Source: Paenibacillus amylolyticus
GTDB lineage: Bacteria > Bacillota > Bacilli > Paenibacillales > Paenibacillaceae
DNA length: 64,000 bases
NCBI RefSeq assembly: GCF_003719335.1
Contig: NZ_RIAS01000004.1
Location: 1-64,000, forward strand
Direction of reading: 5' to 3'
Position numbers and translations under genes: made by a program. Below the pieces are notes generated by a model that was given only the letters and a program-made list of their open reading frames with translations, was not told the origin of the DNA and searched no databases. This document shows positions 34,496 through 44,645 of the stretch, in pieces. The stretch's first letter is position 1. Every line of letters begins with the position of its first letter.

Positions 34496-35423
34496 CTTGC
34501 TGAACGTCATTTTAACGACGGATTTTGCCTTCTCTGTATTACGGGTTACTACTCCGATTTTGTTCGCGGCTTTAGGTGCATTGATCTCCAATCGAGCGGG
34601 GATCATCAATATCGGTATGGAGGGCATTATGCTAGTATCTGCGCTTGCTGGAGTTGTGGTCAGTTCCTACACAGCTAGCGCCTGGATTGGATTGCTCGGT
34701 GCTGTCCTCTCGGGTACGGCAATTGCCGGAATGCTTGCTTTTTTCACCCTGAAGTTCAAGACACATATTATTCTGGGCGGCGTTGCCATTAATATGTTTG
34801 CATCAGGGGGGACGGTATTTTTACTGTACTTGCTTAGTGGAGACAAAGGTTCATCCACGTCTTTGCCGAGCAAGGTGCTACCTAGTATAGACATTCCGCT
34901 GTTGCAACAAATTCCGGTGCTTGGCCCGATTCTGTCAGGGCATCATATTTTGACGTATGCTTCCATTCTAGCCGTTATTGCCGTCTATTATTTATTAAAA
35001 CGTACGCCACTAGGTCTGCAAATTCGTTCCGTCGGCGAGAATCCGCATGCGGCACAGTCGGTTGGTGTCAGTGTCGTGAAGATTCAGTATATGGCTTTGC
35101 TACTAAGTGGATTCTTCGCCAGTTTGGGCGGGGCCTACATGTCGATGGGATATTTGTCTCTGTTCACCAGAGATATGATTGCTGGCCGGGGCTGGATTGC
35201 CATCGCAGCGGAGTCCATGGGACGCAGTACAACGGTAGGTACAGCCTTGACTTCACTGCTCTTCGGTGGAGCGGAGGCGCTGGCCAATGCACTGCAAGTG
35301 CTCAAGATACCAGCTGAGCTGATCGGTACATTGCCTTATGTGGCTACTGTGATCGGACTAATTGTTTATGCGATTGCTGAGACACGCAAGAAGAGACGTA
35401 AACTCGCACAAAAAACGAACTGA
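34488..35423 (+). CDS. Nucleoside ABC transporter permease 2
   Basis: 311 residues, about eight membrane segments. ALGALISNRAGIINIGMEGIMLVSA is the family hallmark, and LGLQIRSVGENPHAAQSVGVSV is the coupling loop. It starts 8 bp before the end of permease 1. Relatives are YufQ/NupQ. With its partner it forms the heterodimeric channel fed by the BMP lipoprotein. Confidence 0.88.
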   Translation: MNSLLNVILTTDFAFSVLRVTTPILFAALGALISNRAGIINIGMEGIMLVSALAGVVVSSYTASAWIGLLGAVLSGTAIAGMLAFFTLKFKTHIILGGVAINMFASGGTVFLLYLLSGDKGSSTSLPSKVLPSIDIPLLQQIPVLGPILSGHHILTYASILAVIAVYYLLKRTPLGLQIRSVGENPHAAQSVGVSVVKIQYMALLLSGFFASLGGAYMSMGYLSLFTRDMIAGRGWIAIAAESMGRSTTVGTALTSLLFGGAEALANALQVLKIPAELIGTLPYVATVIGLIVYAIAETRKKRRKLAQKTN

Positions 35424-35433
35424 GGAGATAACG

Positions 35434-36393
35434 ATGACGAAACCTATTATTATTGACTGTGACCCAGGACACGACGATGCAATTGCCATTTTGCTGGCGC
35501 TGGCTCACCCTGAGCAGCTGGAGATTAAGGGCATCACAACGGTGGGTGGTAACCAGACCTTAGAGAAGATTACGAATAATGCACTCAAAATTCTCAGTTT
35601 TGTCGGGGCTAACGTCCCGGTAGCGAAAGGTGCGAAAGGGCCGTTGTTGGGTGCCTTGGTGACCGGAGAGGAAGCTCATGGCGAATCGGGAATGGATGGC
35701 CCTGTACTGCCGCCAAGTCGTTTTCGTGCCATCGAGGTAGGTGCTGTAGAGTTTATACGTCATCAGTTGCTGTCTTCGGATGAGCCGATCACCCTTGTGC
35801 CAATTGGACCGTTGACCAATATTGCTACCCTGATTCGGGCGTATCCTGAACTGAAATCACGGATTGCTGGCATTTCCATGATGGGTGGAGGCATTGCCTA
35901 TGGAAATGTGACACGTACAGCAGAGTTTAACATCTACGTTGATCCGGAAGCAGCCCAAATTGTATTTGAATCAGGGATTCCGATCACGATGAGTGGACTG
36001 GATGTGACGGATAAAGCGGCTATTTTTGACGAAGAGATTGAAGCTTTGAAAACACGCGGCCCTGTATCAGTTATGGTTGGAGAACTACTGGACTTCTACT
36101 CGATTTACGGCAAAAAGATGGGTTACCATGGCAATGCCCTGCATGATCCGTGTGCCATTGCATGGCTGCTACAGCCCGAGTTGTTCCACAGCAAAATGCT
36201 GGATGTGACGATTGAAACACAGGGAACATACACACGCGGAATGACCGTGGGCGACTTGCGCACGAAGACAGACCGTGAGCCTAACGTGAATGTGCTGCTG
36301 GATGTTAACCGTGATGCGTTCATTCGTCTCATCTATGATGCACTTGCTATTCTGGATGCTCGTGTACAGCAATCTACACAAGGGGATTCGTAA
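35434..36393 (+). CDS. Inosine/uridine-type nucleoside hydrolase
   Basis: 319 residues from ATG 35434 (TGAGGAG upstream). The N-terminal DCDPGHDDA motif (residues 8-16) binds the catalytic calcium. Later family segments are LVPIGPLTNIATLI, MMGGGIAYGNVTRTAEFNIYVDPEAAQIVF and a C-terminal HDPCAIAW. The enzyme splits ribonucleosides into base and ribose in the cytoplasm. It follows the permease by 10 bp, so imported nucleosides would be cleaved directly. Base preference cannot be read from the sequence. Confidence 0.9.
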   Translation: MTKPIIIDCDPGHDDAIAILLALAHPEQLEIKGITTVGGNQTLEKITNNALKILSFVGANVPVAKGAKGPLLGALVTGEEAHGESGMDGPVLPPSRFRAIEVGAVEFIRHQLLSSDEPITLVPIGPLTNIATLIRAYPELKSRIAGISMMGGGIAYGNVTRTAEFNIYVDPEAAQIVFESGIPITMSGLDVTDKAAIFDEEIEALKTRGPVSVMVGELLDFYSIYGKKMGYHGNALHDPCAIAWLLQPELFHSKMLDVTIETQGTYTRGMTVGDLRTKTDREPNVNVLLDVNRDAFIRLIYDALAILDARVQQSTQGDS

Positions 36394-36394
36394 T

Positions 36395-37786
36395 ATGGCA
36401 GGGTGGACTGACCTGCGAGAGACGGTGCGACTTGAACTGCTTCAACGTGGTGAGGAAGGCTGTGACACTCAGGGGTTAATGCAAAAGTGGGACGAGGCCG
36501 CTGATGATGAGAGCAAGCTGTTGCAACTCTACCAAGAACTGATGGAACTCCAGGTGTCCGCTGATTTTCCTTTTGCAGAACCTTCGAATTTGGAAGACAT
36601 CCGTGCTTTGCGTCCAGAGGGCCCTCGCGAGCTTCAAGCGGACTGGAGTGAGCAAGTATGGCGAGATAAATTCTACGGGGCTTGGCTCGGGCGAAGTGTT
36701 GGGTGTGCACTAGGGAAGCCATTGGAACACCCCGATTACCTCTACGGTAAGGATGGACGCCCAGGCTGGGAAAATATTGAGCTTTGGTTCAAGGGAGCTG
36801 ATGCCTGGCCGATTCGAGGGTATACTCCTGAACATTCCCGTGCGGAGAACGAGTATGGCTTGAGTTTGACAGAACTGGGGCCTTTAAGTGTCCGAGAGAA
36901 AATTCGGTTTATGGAGAGCGATGATGATATTCGTTACACGATACTAGGCTTGCTGTTGCTGGAGGAAAAAGGCCTGGACTGGGATTCGTGGGATATCGGA
37001 AAACTGTGGCATCACCGTCTCACATACAGTCAGGTATGTACAGCGGAGACACAAGCATACATGAACTTTGCCCAGGAGACTTCGCACCTGAAGTCGGATA
37101 AACCTGCGGATTGGACACTACGCCAGGAACGTGTACGTATGCATCTCAATCCATACCGCGAGTGGATCGGAGCTGCAATCCGCGCTGACGGATTGGCATA
37201 TGGTGTAGCCGGACGACCTGAACTGGCAGCCGAACTTGGCTGGAGAGATGCCTCTTTTTCTCATGCCAAGAATGGTATTTATGGTGAGATGTTGAATGCA
37301 GCGATGATCGCTGCGGCGTTTGTGGAAAATAATAGCGAGCGCATTGTGGAAATCGGACTCAGCGAGATTCCACACACAAGCCGACTGGCCGCCGATGTGC
37401 TTCAAGGCATGGAGATCGGACTCTCGGCTCGCAGTGAGCGGGAACTGGTAAGCCGGATCTGGGATACGTTCAGTCATTATGATGCGGTGCATACCAATAA
37501 CAATGCTGCACTGGTAGCAGCATCGCTGGTGTATGCTGGCAATGATTTTGAGAAGGCGGTTGTCACGTCTGTTTATGGTGGGCTCGACACCGATTGTAAT
37601 GGAGCTACGGTTGGCTCGATCATGGGTGCGCGCCTTGGGGCAGCACAGTTGCCCGAATCCTGGACAGCTCCACTAAACGACACGCTGTACGCCGATCTGG
37701 TTGGATTCGATCCGGTGTCGATCTCTTCCTGTGCTGAACGCAGCTATCAGGTGTTTTTGAAGCTTCACAATCAAGCGCGTAACTAG
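36395..37786 (+). CDS. ADP-ribosylglycohydrolase-family protein
   Basis: 463 residues from ATG 36395, directly after the hydrolase stop codon, with AAGGGGAT upstream. Residues about 90-440 carry the ARH/DraG fold: DKFYGAWLGRSVGCALGKPLE, ESDDDIRYTILGLLLLEEKG (metal site), HTNNNAALVAASLVYAG, and SVYGGLDTDCNGATVGSIMGARLG (second metal site with DTDxNGAT). The family removes ADP-ribose from proteins or cleaves related N- or O-glycosidic bonds. The first ~85 residues form a helical extension. Last gene of the nucleoside operon; placement suggests it processes an imported ribosyl compound rather than protein ADP-ribosylation. Confidence 0.85.
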   Translation: MAGWTDLRETVRLELLQRGEEGCDTQGLMQKWDEAADDESKLLQLYQELMELQVSADFPFAEPSNLEDIRALRPEGPRELQADWSEQVWRDKFYGAWLGRSVGCALGKPLEHPDYLYGKDGRPGWENIELWFKGADAWPIRGYTPEHSRAENEYGLSLTELGPLSVREKIRFMESDDDIRYTILGLLLLEEKGLDWDSWDIGKLWHHRLTYSQVCTAETQAYMNFAQETSHLKSDKPADWTLRQERVRMHLNPYREWIGAAIRADGLAYGVAGRPELAAELGWRDASFSHAKNGIYGEMLNAAMIAAAFVENNSERIVEIGLSEIPHTSRLAADVLQGMEIGLSARSERELVSRIWDTFSHYDAVHTNNNAALVAASLVYAGNDFEKAVVTSVYGGLDTDCNGATVGSIMGARLGAAQLPESWTAPLNDTLYADLVGFDPVSISSCAERSYQVFLKLHNQARN

Positions 37787-38179
37787 GGCGTGTCTTGAAA
37801 CCTACTGAAGTACATCTTTTACCGCCTTTTCGCCCCTGATGCGTCAGTTTCCTTTGCTTGGAACGATCCTATCATAAAATAGAACTCGAATTAATTATAT
37901 TAATAGTGTGTAGCCTTAGGATTTTCCTGAGGCTTTTTTGTTGTTCAGTATTTGTTTAGCGACAGAGGTTATACTGAATTTCGCTAATCATCTTTTATAT
38001 AGAAAGTAGGTCATAGACAATAATAGATTCAGTAGATTGCTTTGTTAATGCACGTTTGTAGATCAGGCACAAGAATTCCCTATAGCAAGTTAACTGGGTT
38101 GCATATATGAAAGGGGATTCAGGATTATCTACAGCAAGAAACCAGTTACATTTCAATTTTATATGGAGGCAAAAAGGAT
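37787..38179. other. 393-bp spacer before the VWA/SLH gene
   Basis: Holds the nucleoside-operon terminator at 37912-37940 and about 200 bp of AT-rich leader before the GGAGG ribosome site at 38165. I see no clear promoter pair or riboswitch core. Confidence 0.45.
37912..37940 (+). terminator. Terminator of the nucleoside operon
   Basis: Stem AGCCTTAGG / CCTGAGGCT, loop ATTTT, followed by TTTTT. Confidence 0.75.
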
Positions 38180-41100
38180 ATGACCAAAGGCATCAAAAAA
38201 ATCATTTCTATTGTGCTCACGGTATGTTTAATCCTGGGGGGGAGTGGCCTATCTGCATTATTAGGTTCAGTAGCCTATGCAAATAACGCTCCAACCACAG
38301 CAGAGGCAAACTACAAGCAATATCGTGTGAAGTTAACGGCCGATCCGGTCACAGATACAGCACCTGCTGGTTTCGGTACAGCTGCCTCAGATGGACGGAT
38401 CTGGACAGACAAGAGTGTTACGGCAGAGAGTGATGGTACATTCAATATTCAATTATCTGCGCTAGCACAAGAATATATGACATCCAACTCCACGAATCCA
38501 GGCGTTGGCGGTAACAGCAATGCGAACGGATCTGCGGCAGACGTAACTTTTATTTTGGATATGAGTTCTTCAATGGGTACCCGCAGCGGTAAAGAAATAG
38601 CGCTCACAGCTGGAGATGCAGGCGTTTATTATCGCGTAGAAGCTATGGCTAAGGCTGCAAATGACGCCATCCGTACAGTCATGAACGCCAATTCCAACAA
38701 CCGTGTTGCGGTATATTGGTTCGGGGGATCAGCTGATGCTAACCATCTCGGTACATTTATGGAGATGGGACATTACGAATTTAGTTCGGGTCATGGTACA
38801 GAAGACTATCTGAAATACGTAGGTGGCAATACTCAAACGGTTACTTTGAACAGTAATCTAATCAAAGATGGTAGTTCCGTTGGAACACAACCTGCAGTCG
38901 GACTAGGGCCCGGCACTCCCACTCAGGACGGAATCATGTACGGTGTCTCGAAGACGATGAGTAAGGTGGGAACGAAGGGAGCAGGTCCAAAGCGACAGCC
39001 TTATTTATTCCTTCTATCTGATGGAGCGGCAATTCATGCCAAGAAAGCATGGTCTCTTTCGCCGAAAGGCAGTTCATTTGAGACCAATTTTGCCAATGCA
39101 TTAGCTGAGGCTACAACAATCCCGAATTATAATCAAAGCGGAACGAATGTTAACAAGTATGTGCCAGCTACAGCGGGCGTCGGTTTGGCAAATACAGGTG
39201 ATCCGGAAATTGCTGCGTTAACCATTCTTACCGGTGCATATATGAAGGATCTTATGGACCGTAAATACACCGAATACAATGGGGGAGAAGCCACTCAGTC
39301 CAAAGTGTATACTGTAGGGTTAGGTTCCACAACAGCGATCAATGGACCGTATAACGGTAACGAACCTGTGTATGCGTGGGCAGGACTTGATCCGAAACGA
39401 GTCAACGAGAATAAGGAAGATAGTAATTATAACTATGGTACTGCCAAGAACACATATGACAAACTGAGTGCATATGCATCTCAGGGGCCTAATGGATTTA
39501 ACTATGCCAATTCATTTGTATACAGTAGTTATTACACATTTGCCCCAACGTATGACATTGTGAAGTCAGCTTTCTCCGGTTTAACCAATGATGTTGAGGC
39601 TACTACAACGATACTTCCGCTTCTCAACATACCGGAAACCACGGATCTGGGGAACGGTAGGGAAACGGCAGATATCGCGAGTGCTATCGTTGTTGCAGAC
39701 GATATCAGCAATGATTTTGCTGTGGATCTGTCCACGTTAAAAATCGGGGATGCTGTTGCGACAGTAGACACAAGTACGAATATAAACGGTGGTACAGCGT
39801 ATGCATTCGCGGGGTATGGAAGTAAGGCGGTCATTAAAACCGTCGCAGGCGTTAGCAGTCTTACATGGTATATTGACGCAGATGATATGCAATCGCATAT
39901 TTACCGTTTCAAAAACCGGACAAGTCCGCAGCCTGGAGACTATAGCGCGCCAGCAGGCGGTTCTTTTAAAATCAGTTATAAAGTAAAACCGACATTTCAG
40001 GTAGCACCTGATCAGGTGGGTGACACATCCCGTTACATCAATGCGGGCAATGCGAGTGATGGAGCCAAGACGGCAGCGTACTTCCACCCACCTGCTGACA
40101 GTCCCTATTATCAGGCTTTAACAAGTAAACAGACGATTTCCAAAACGGGTGGAATCGGCGCGACGTATGTAACCGAGGAATCACTGAATAATGGCAAGGC
40201 CATCATGAGACTTGGAAACAACGGGAAGCTTGATTTGCAGATGGGAATTATGAAGACAGGCCCGGCAACCGTTCCAATTAACGGGTCTATAGATTACAAA
40301 GTGACCATCTATAACTATACAAATACAGCTATTACAGGGCTCAGCGTCATTAGCGATGGCCAAACCCAAACAGGGATTGATGTTCCGGCCAATGACAGCA
40401 AGGTGCTTACTTTTACGAAAACTGCACCGGGCACGCCGCAGACGTTAGATAGCGATAATGCTGTCATTTCAGGAATTAACCTTGCGTCCAATACGGTATC
40501 TACGGATGTAACCAACGTGACCACAGCTGTAATCAACACGCATGTTATTGGAGCCGTTGGTGGTACATCTGTAGGGGATGCCACCTATAACATTGGTGAT
40601 TCTGCAACAATTACAGCTACTCCGAATCAGGGTTATACATTCGCAGGGTGGTATGATAACCCGGGAGGAACAGGGACGCCTTCAAGTACGAATACAACAT
40701 ATACGTTCACGGTTCAGACGAATCAGGATTACTATGCAAAGTTCACATCGCTACCAGTAGCCCATGATGATACTTATAGCGTTGTGAGAGGAGAAACTCT
40801 CAGTGTTCCAGTGGAAGAGGGCATTTTGCTCAACGATACGGATGGCGAGGGACGTACACTTACTGCTGTAAGTATCAGTTCAATCAGTGATGAAGACAAG
40901 GGGACACTGAATGTATATTCAAATGGATCATTCACCTTTGTGGCGGAAGCAGAAGCATCGGGTAGTGTGACGTTCACCTACAAAGCTAATAATGGTTCTG
41001 CCCTATCGAATGAAGCGACGGTAACGATTAACATTACACCACCTGCACATAAGCCAACCGCGAAAAACGACAGCTACAACGTTAGAAGCGGAGACACACT

Positions 41101-44100
41101 GGATGTTCCAGCGGAGAAGGGCTTGCTCTCTAACGATACCGATGATGAGAATCATCCGCTTACCGTGGACCATGTCAGTTCGCTTAGTGATACGAGCAAA
41201 GGTACACTACATGTAAATCCGGACGGATCGTTTACGTTTGTTGCGGAAGCAAATGCATCGGGTAATGTGACATTTACTTATGAGGCCTATGACGGGACAG
41301 CCTACTCAAGTTCAGCTACGGTTACCATCACCATCAAAGTGCCGATCACGACTCATGTCATTGGTAATGTTGGTGGCGTAACAGAAGGTGACGGTGTCTA
41401 CGCACTTGGTGAATCTGCAACGATTAAGGCAGTTCCAGCTTCCGGTTATGCCTTCGCAGGATGGTATGACAACGAGGAAGGTACAGGTACACCTGTAAGT
41501 ACGGATAAAGTTTATGCATTGACAGTTTCCTCAGCTGGAGACTATTATGCAAAATTCAGTAAGCTGTCTATTGCTGAGAATGACAGCTATCAGGTAGTGA
41601 AGGGCCGTACGCTGAACGTTCCTGCGGCAACTGGTATTCTATCGAATGATACCGTTGTAGGGAACGGTACGCTTACTGCCGTGAGCATCAGCTCCCTGAG
41701 TGATACAAGCAAGGGTACACTGAATGTTAAAACTGATGGTTCATTTACGTTTGTGCCTGCTGGAGAAATATCTGGCAGTGTGACGTTCACTTATCAGGCT
41801 TATGATGGAGTAGGTAATTCCAACGAAGCTACGGTTACAATCACATTTATCAACCCTAGCATTGATGGAACAATCAGAGATAAAGAGACCCAAGATCCGG
41901 TATCTGGTGCTACTGTAATTTTGCGCGACCTTGCGGGTAAAGAGAAGGGGCGTACTACGACCGATACAAATGGGAAGTACAATTTTGAAGACGTCGTCAT
42001 CAATAATTATATTTTGGAAGTTGTGCGTGATGGATATAGCCCGGCGCATAGAGAAGTCTCTGTGTCTACAGCCAATGTGAATGGAAACGGACGTATCACC
42101 GAAGATTTTGAACTTGTGGATTACGAGATAACATTAACAGCCAACCCCTCATCCATACTTGGTAATGGTACGGCTACATCCGAATTTAAGACGGTGATAA
42201 CCGATAAAGAGGGGCGTCCTCAGGCAGGCGTTGAAGTTGTGTTTGAAGTACCGCATACAACGTACGGTCATTTTACCGGAAATACCAATACGATAACGGT
42301 TCTGACAGATGCACAAGGCGTTGCTAAGACAACCTTTACTGCAGCAGTTCTTGGGGGTGCGGGATCGGTATCCATACCGCTGACGGCAACCGTAGATGAT
42401 AGCCAAAAGGGTATCCAGGTTAGCGACACAATCTATATCACGATTACTCCTGGGGTTATTACAGGTGTTGTCACAGACCAGGCAGGACATCCGCTAGCAG
42501 GTTCCACGATCAAAGTAAGTAAAGATTTTGACGGAGATGGCATTGCTGATTTTCACGCGGTTGCTATTACAGGAGTTGATGGGGCATACACCATTGCTAT
42601 ACCGCAGGGGAATGTGACGTATGATGTATCGATTACAAAGCTGGTTGAGATCAACGGTCAGCAGAAATCGGTCACGTTTAATCAGAACGTCCCCGTAAAC
42701 GGAAGTGTGGATGGCCATTCCTTTGATGGAAATAAAACCGTATCAGGTATTGTCCTGGTTGGAAAAACGCAAGGGGAATCCGCAACGCTCGATGGGACTG
42801 TGGGCGGTGGCTACAATGTATTGATCAATGATGGCAATGGCGATCATACAGGTCCAGTCGACCACAACGGTATATTTAATATCGACAGTGTGCTCAAGGG
42901 CAGCTATACGGCAAAAGTCATCTATAACATTCCGCTTCCAGGAGGCGGGACACAACCTATCGTTGTAGGGCACATGAATGCCGAAATTAATGCAGACGGA
43001 CAGATTAGCATCAGTGAAGTGCTTATTGACCCGTATGGTACAATTACAGATTCCGTAACAGGTCAACCGATAACCGGTGCTGTTGTTACACTTCATTACA
43101 GTAACGGAACAGTTGTTAACTTGCCGCCAGTGAATAACTTCCCACCAGCGGATAATGCCAACCCGCAGACAAGTGATGCGACAGGGCAATATGCCTTTAT
43201 GGTATTTCCGCATACGGACTATTATTTAACCGCGAAGAGAGCTGGATATAAGGATTTTGATAGCAGAGTTGTTGATCCAAGCCAACCGCTGATTCATGTG
43301 GGTACGGATATTGTGCTGTATAACTTTAGCATGACACCTATGCCAACATCTGGAGGAACAGGATCAGGAGCAGGAACGAGTGCGGGTGCACCAAACTCAC
43401 AGACAACTTCAACTCCACCAGCAACTGTTCCAACAACTACGATGCCTACGGAATCTATCGATCTCGCTACAGCGATCCTAGTTGACAAAATGAAGGGTGG
43501 GGAAGGAGATACCCTTACCTTCACCGTGATCTATGCCAATAAAACCTCGGTCGATGCCGATGGTGTGTATATCAAAGCTAAGATCCCTTCAGGGCTAAGT
43601 TTGGTTGATGCGAACGGCGGTACTTTGACAGATCAGGAACTCAATTGGAATGTTGGTAAGCTGGCGGGAGGAACGCAAGGTAAGCTAACGTTCAAACTAA
43701 AGGTTAACGAAATGAGCGAAGGCGAAGATTTCGGGACCATAACGGCTAGTATAGGCACGGATCACAAGCTTACGCTTACGAATACACAAGATGATGCATC
43801 CTTGATCAAGGTGATGTTGTATTCTAACCGTTATGAACATAAGCATGCCCGTTACATTATGGGATATCCAGATGGCAACGTTAAACCTGGACGACTCATT
43901 ACCCGTGCAGAGATTGCTGCCATCTTTGCCCGGACACTGCAATTGCAAGATGAGGTTCACCACGTTCAGTTATTTAGCGATGTTGCTACAAGTTACTGGG
44001 GAGCCGATTATATCGAAGCAGTTGTAAACAAAGAGATATTTAAAGGTTATGCGGATAACACGTTCAAGCCGGATCAACCTATCACACGGGCAGAACTGGC

Positions 44101-44479
44101 AACAGCCATTGCTCGTTATCTGGGAGTTGCAAGAGAGCTGAAGATGAACAATATATTGAGAATCAGCTCGTTCACCGATATTGAGGTAAGCTGGGCGGAG
44201 CAGTCTATCGATGAGGTTTACCGTTTTGGCTTCCTATCAGGTTACCAAAATGGCTCTTTCCAACCAAACAGTCAGCTTACCCGAGAGGAAGCTGTCAAAA
44301 TGATCAATGGGATGCTGTACAGAGGCCCACTGACCGGGGCCCAAGCTTCTTATCCAGATAATCTTTTGGGCAGATGGTCATTCGGACATCTTGAGGAAGC
44401 GACAAGAACGCATACGTATAAAATCAATCCAGATGGCTCCGAAACCATGTTAAAATACATTCCGGAAGATCTGTGGTAA
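38180..44479 (+). CDS. Giant VWA / cadherin-like / SLH surface protein
   Basis: 2099 residues. Signal peptide about 1-34. A VWA domain with MIDAS motif DMSSS spans about 119-400. DUF11-like and InlB-type repeats follow (about 785-855 and 1056-1125; YTFAGWYDNPGGTGTP and YAFAGWYDNEEGTGTP). Three tandem cadherin-like/VCBS modules lie at about 859-950, 957-1050 and 1128-1225 (GSFTFVAEAEASGSVTFTY type). Next are a carboxypeptidase-regulatory module (about 1229), a Big-1-like domain (about 1312-1420), a module shared with the adhesin at 16430 (about 1425-1735) and a DUF11 domain (about 1755-1870). Three SLH repeats (about 1887-2050) are followed by a short tail. It should be an S-layer-bound adhesive stalk. 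ATG 38180 follows TATGGAGGCAAAAAGG. It is monocistronic. Confidence 0.88.
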   Translation: MTKGIKKIISIVLTVCLILGGSGLSALLGSVAYANNAPTTAEANYKQYRVKLTADPVTDTAPAGFGTAASDGRIWTDKSVTAESDGTFNIQLSALAQEYMTSNSTNPGVGGNSNANGSAADVTFILDMSSSMGTRSGKEIALTAGDAGVYYRVEAMAKAANDAIRTVMNANSNNRVAVYWFGGSADANHLGTFMEMGHYEFSSGHGTEDYLKYVGGNTQTVTLNSNLIKDGSSVGTQPAVGLGPGTPTQDGIMYGVSKTMSKVGTKGAGPKRQPYLFLLSDGAAIHAKKAWSLSPKGSSFETNFANALAEATTIPNYNQSGTNVNKYVPATAGVGLANTGDPEIAALTILTGAYMKDLMDRKYTEYNGGEATQSKVYTVGLGSTTAINGPYNGNEPVYAWAGLDPKRVNENKEDSNYNYGTAKNTYDKLSAYASQGPNGFNYANSFVYSSYYTFAPTYDIVKSAFSGLTNDVEATTTILPLLNIPETTDLGNGRETADIASAIVVADDISNDFAVDLSTLKIGDAVATVDTSTNINGGTAYAFAGYGSKAVIKTVAGVSSLTWYIDADDMQSHIYRFKNRTSPQPGDYSAPAGGSFKISYKVKPTFQVAPDQVGDTSRYINAGNASDGAKTAAYFHPPADSPYYQALTSKQTISKTGGIGATYVTEESLNNGKAIMRLGNNGKLDLQMGIMKTGPATVPINGSIDYKVTIYNYTNTAITGLSVISDGQTQTGIDVPANDSKVLTFTKTAPGTPQTLDSDNAVISGINLASNTVSTDVTNVTTAVINTHVIGAVGGTSVGDATYNIGDSATITATPNQGYTFAGWYDNPGGTGTPSSTNTTYTFTVQTNQDYYAKFTSLPVAHDDTYSVVRGETLSVPVEEGILLNDTDGEGRTLTAVSISSISDEDKGTLNVYSNGSFTFVAEAEASGSVTFTYKANNGSALSNEATVTINITPPAHKPTAKNDSYNVRSGDTLDVPAEKGLLSNDTDDENHPLTVDHVSSLSDTSKGTLHVNPDGSFTFVAEANASGNVTFTYEAYDGTAYSSSATVTITIKVPITTHVIGNVGGVTEGDGVYALGESATIKAVPASGYAFAGWYDNEEGTGTPVSTDKVYALTVSSAGDYYAKFSKLSIAENDSYQVVKGRTLNVPAATGILSNDTVVGNGTLTAVSISSLSDTSKGTLNVKTDGSFTFVPAGEISGSVTFTYQAYDGVGNSNEATVTITFINPSIDGTIRDKETQDPVSGATVILRDLAGKEKGRTTTDTNGKYNFEDVVINNYILEVVRDGYSPAHREVSVSTANVNGNGRITEDFELVDYEITLTANPSSILGNGTATSEFKTVITDKEGRPQAGVEVVFEVPHTTYGHFTGNTNTITVLTDAQGVAKTTFTAAVLGGAGSVSIPLTATVDDSQKGIQVSDTIYITITPGVITGVVTDQAGHPLAGSTIKVSKDFDGDGIADFHAVAITGVDGAYTIAIPQGNVTYDVSITKLVEINGQQKSVTFNQNVPVNGSVDGHSFDGNKTVSGIVLVGKTQGESATLDGTVGGGYNVLINDGNGDHTGPVDHNGIFNIDSVLKGSYTAKVIYNIPLPGGGTQPIVVGHMNAEINADGQISISEVLIDPYGTITDSVTGQPITGAVVTLHYSNGTVVNLPPVNNFPPADNANPQTSDATGQYAFMVFPHTDYYLTAKRAGYKDFDSRVVDPSQPLIHVGTDIVLYNFSMTPMPTSGGTGSGAGTSAGAPNSQTTSTPPATVPTTTMPTESIDLATAILVDKMKGGEGDTLTFTVIYANKTSVDADGVYIKAKIPSGLSLVDANGGTLTDQELNWNVGKLAGGTQGKLTFKLKVNEMSEGEDFGTITASIGTDHKLTLTNTQDDASLIKVMLYSNRYEHKHARYIMGYPDGNVKPGRLITRAEIAAIFARTLQLQDEVHHVQLFSDVATSYWGADYIEAVVNKEIFKGYADNTFKPDQPITRAELATAIARYLGVARELKMNNILRISSFTDIEVSWAEQSIDEVYRFGFLSGYQNGSFQPNSQLTREEAVKMINGMLYRGPLTGAQASYPDNLLGRWSFGHLEEATRTHTYKINPDGSETMLKYIPEDLW

Positions 44480-44555
44480 ATTTCGCTTCAATAACATGGT
44501 CAAGCAGATGAAGTGTATCTTTTAGGAATGCTTCATTACAGGGAAAAACGAAAAG

Positions 44556-44593
44556 AAGCCGAGGAAGGGTGAATCCCTTCTTCGGCTTTTTTA
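44556..44593 (+). terminator. Bidirectional terminator between the VWA/SLH and lectin genes
   Basis: 13-bp stem AGCCGAGGAAGGG / CCCTTCTTCGGCT with loop TGAAT, followed by TTTTTTAC; it also serves the converging lectin gene. Confidence 0.85.
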
Positions 44594-44645
44594 CATAACA
44601 TCGTAATGATTGATCATAGCCCTGTAGCCCCGAGTATCAATCCTC

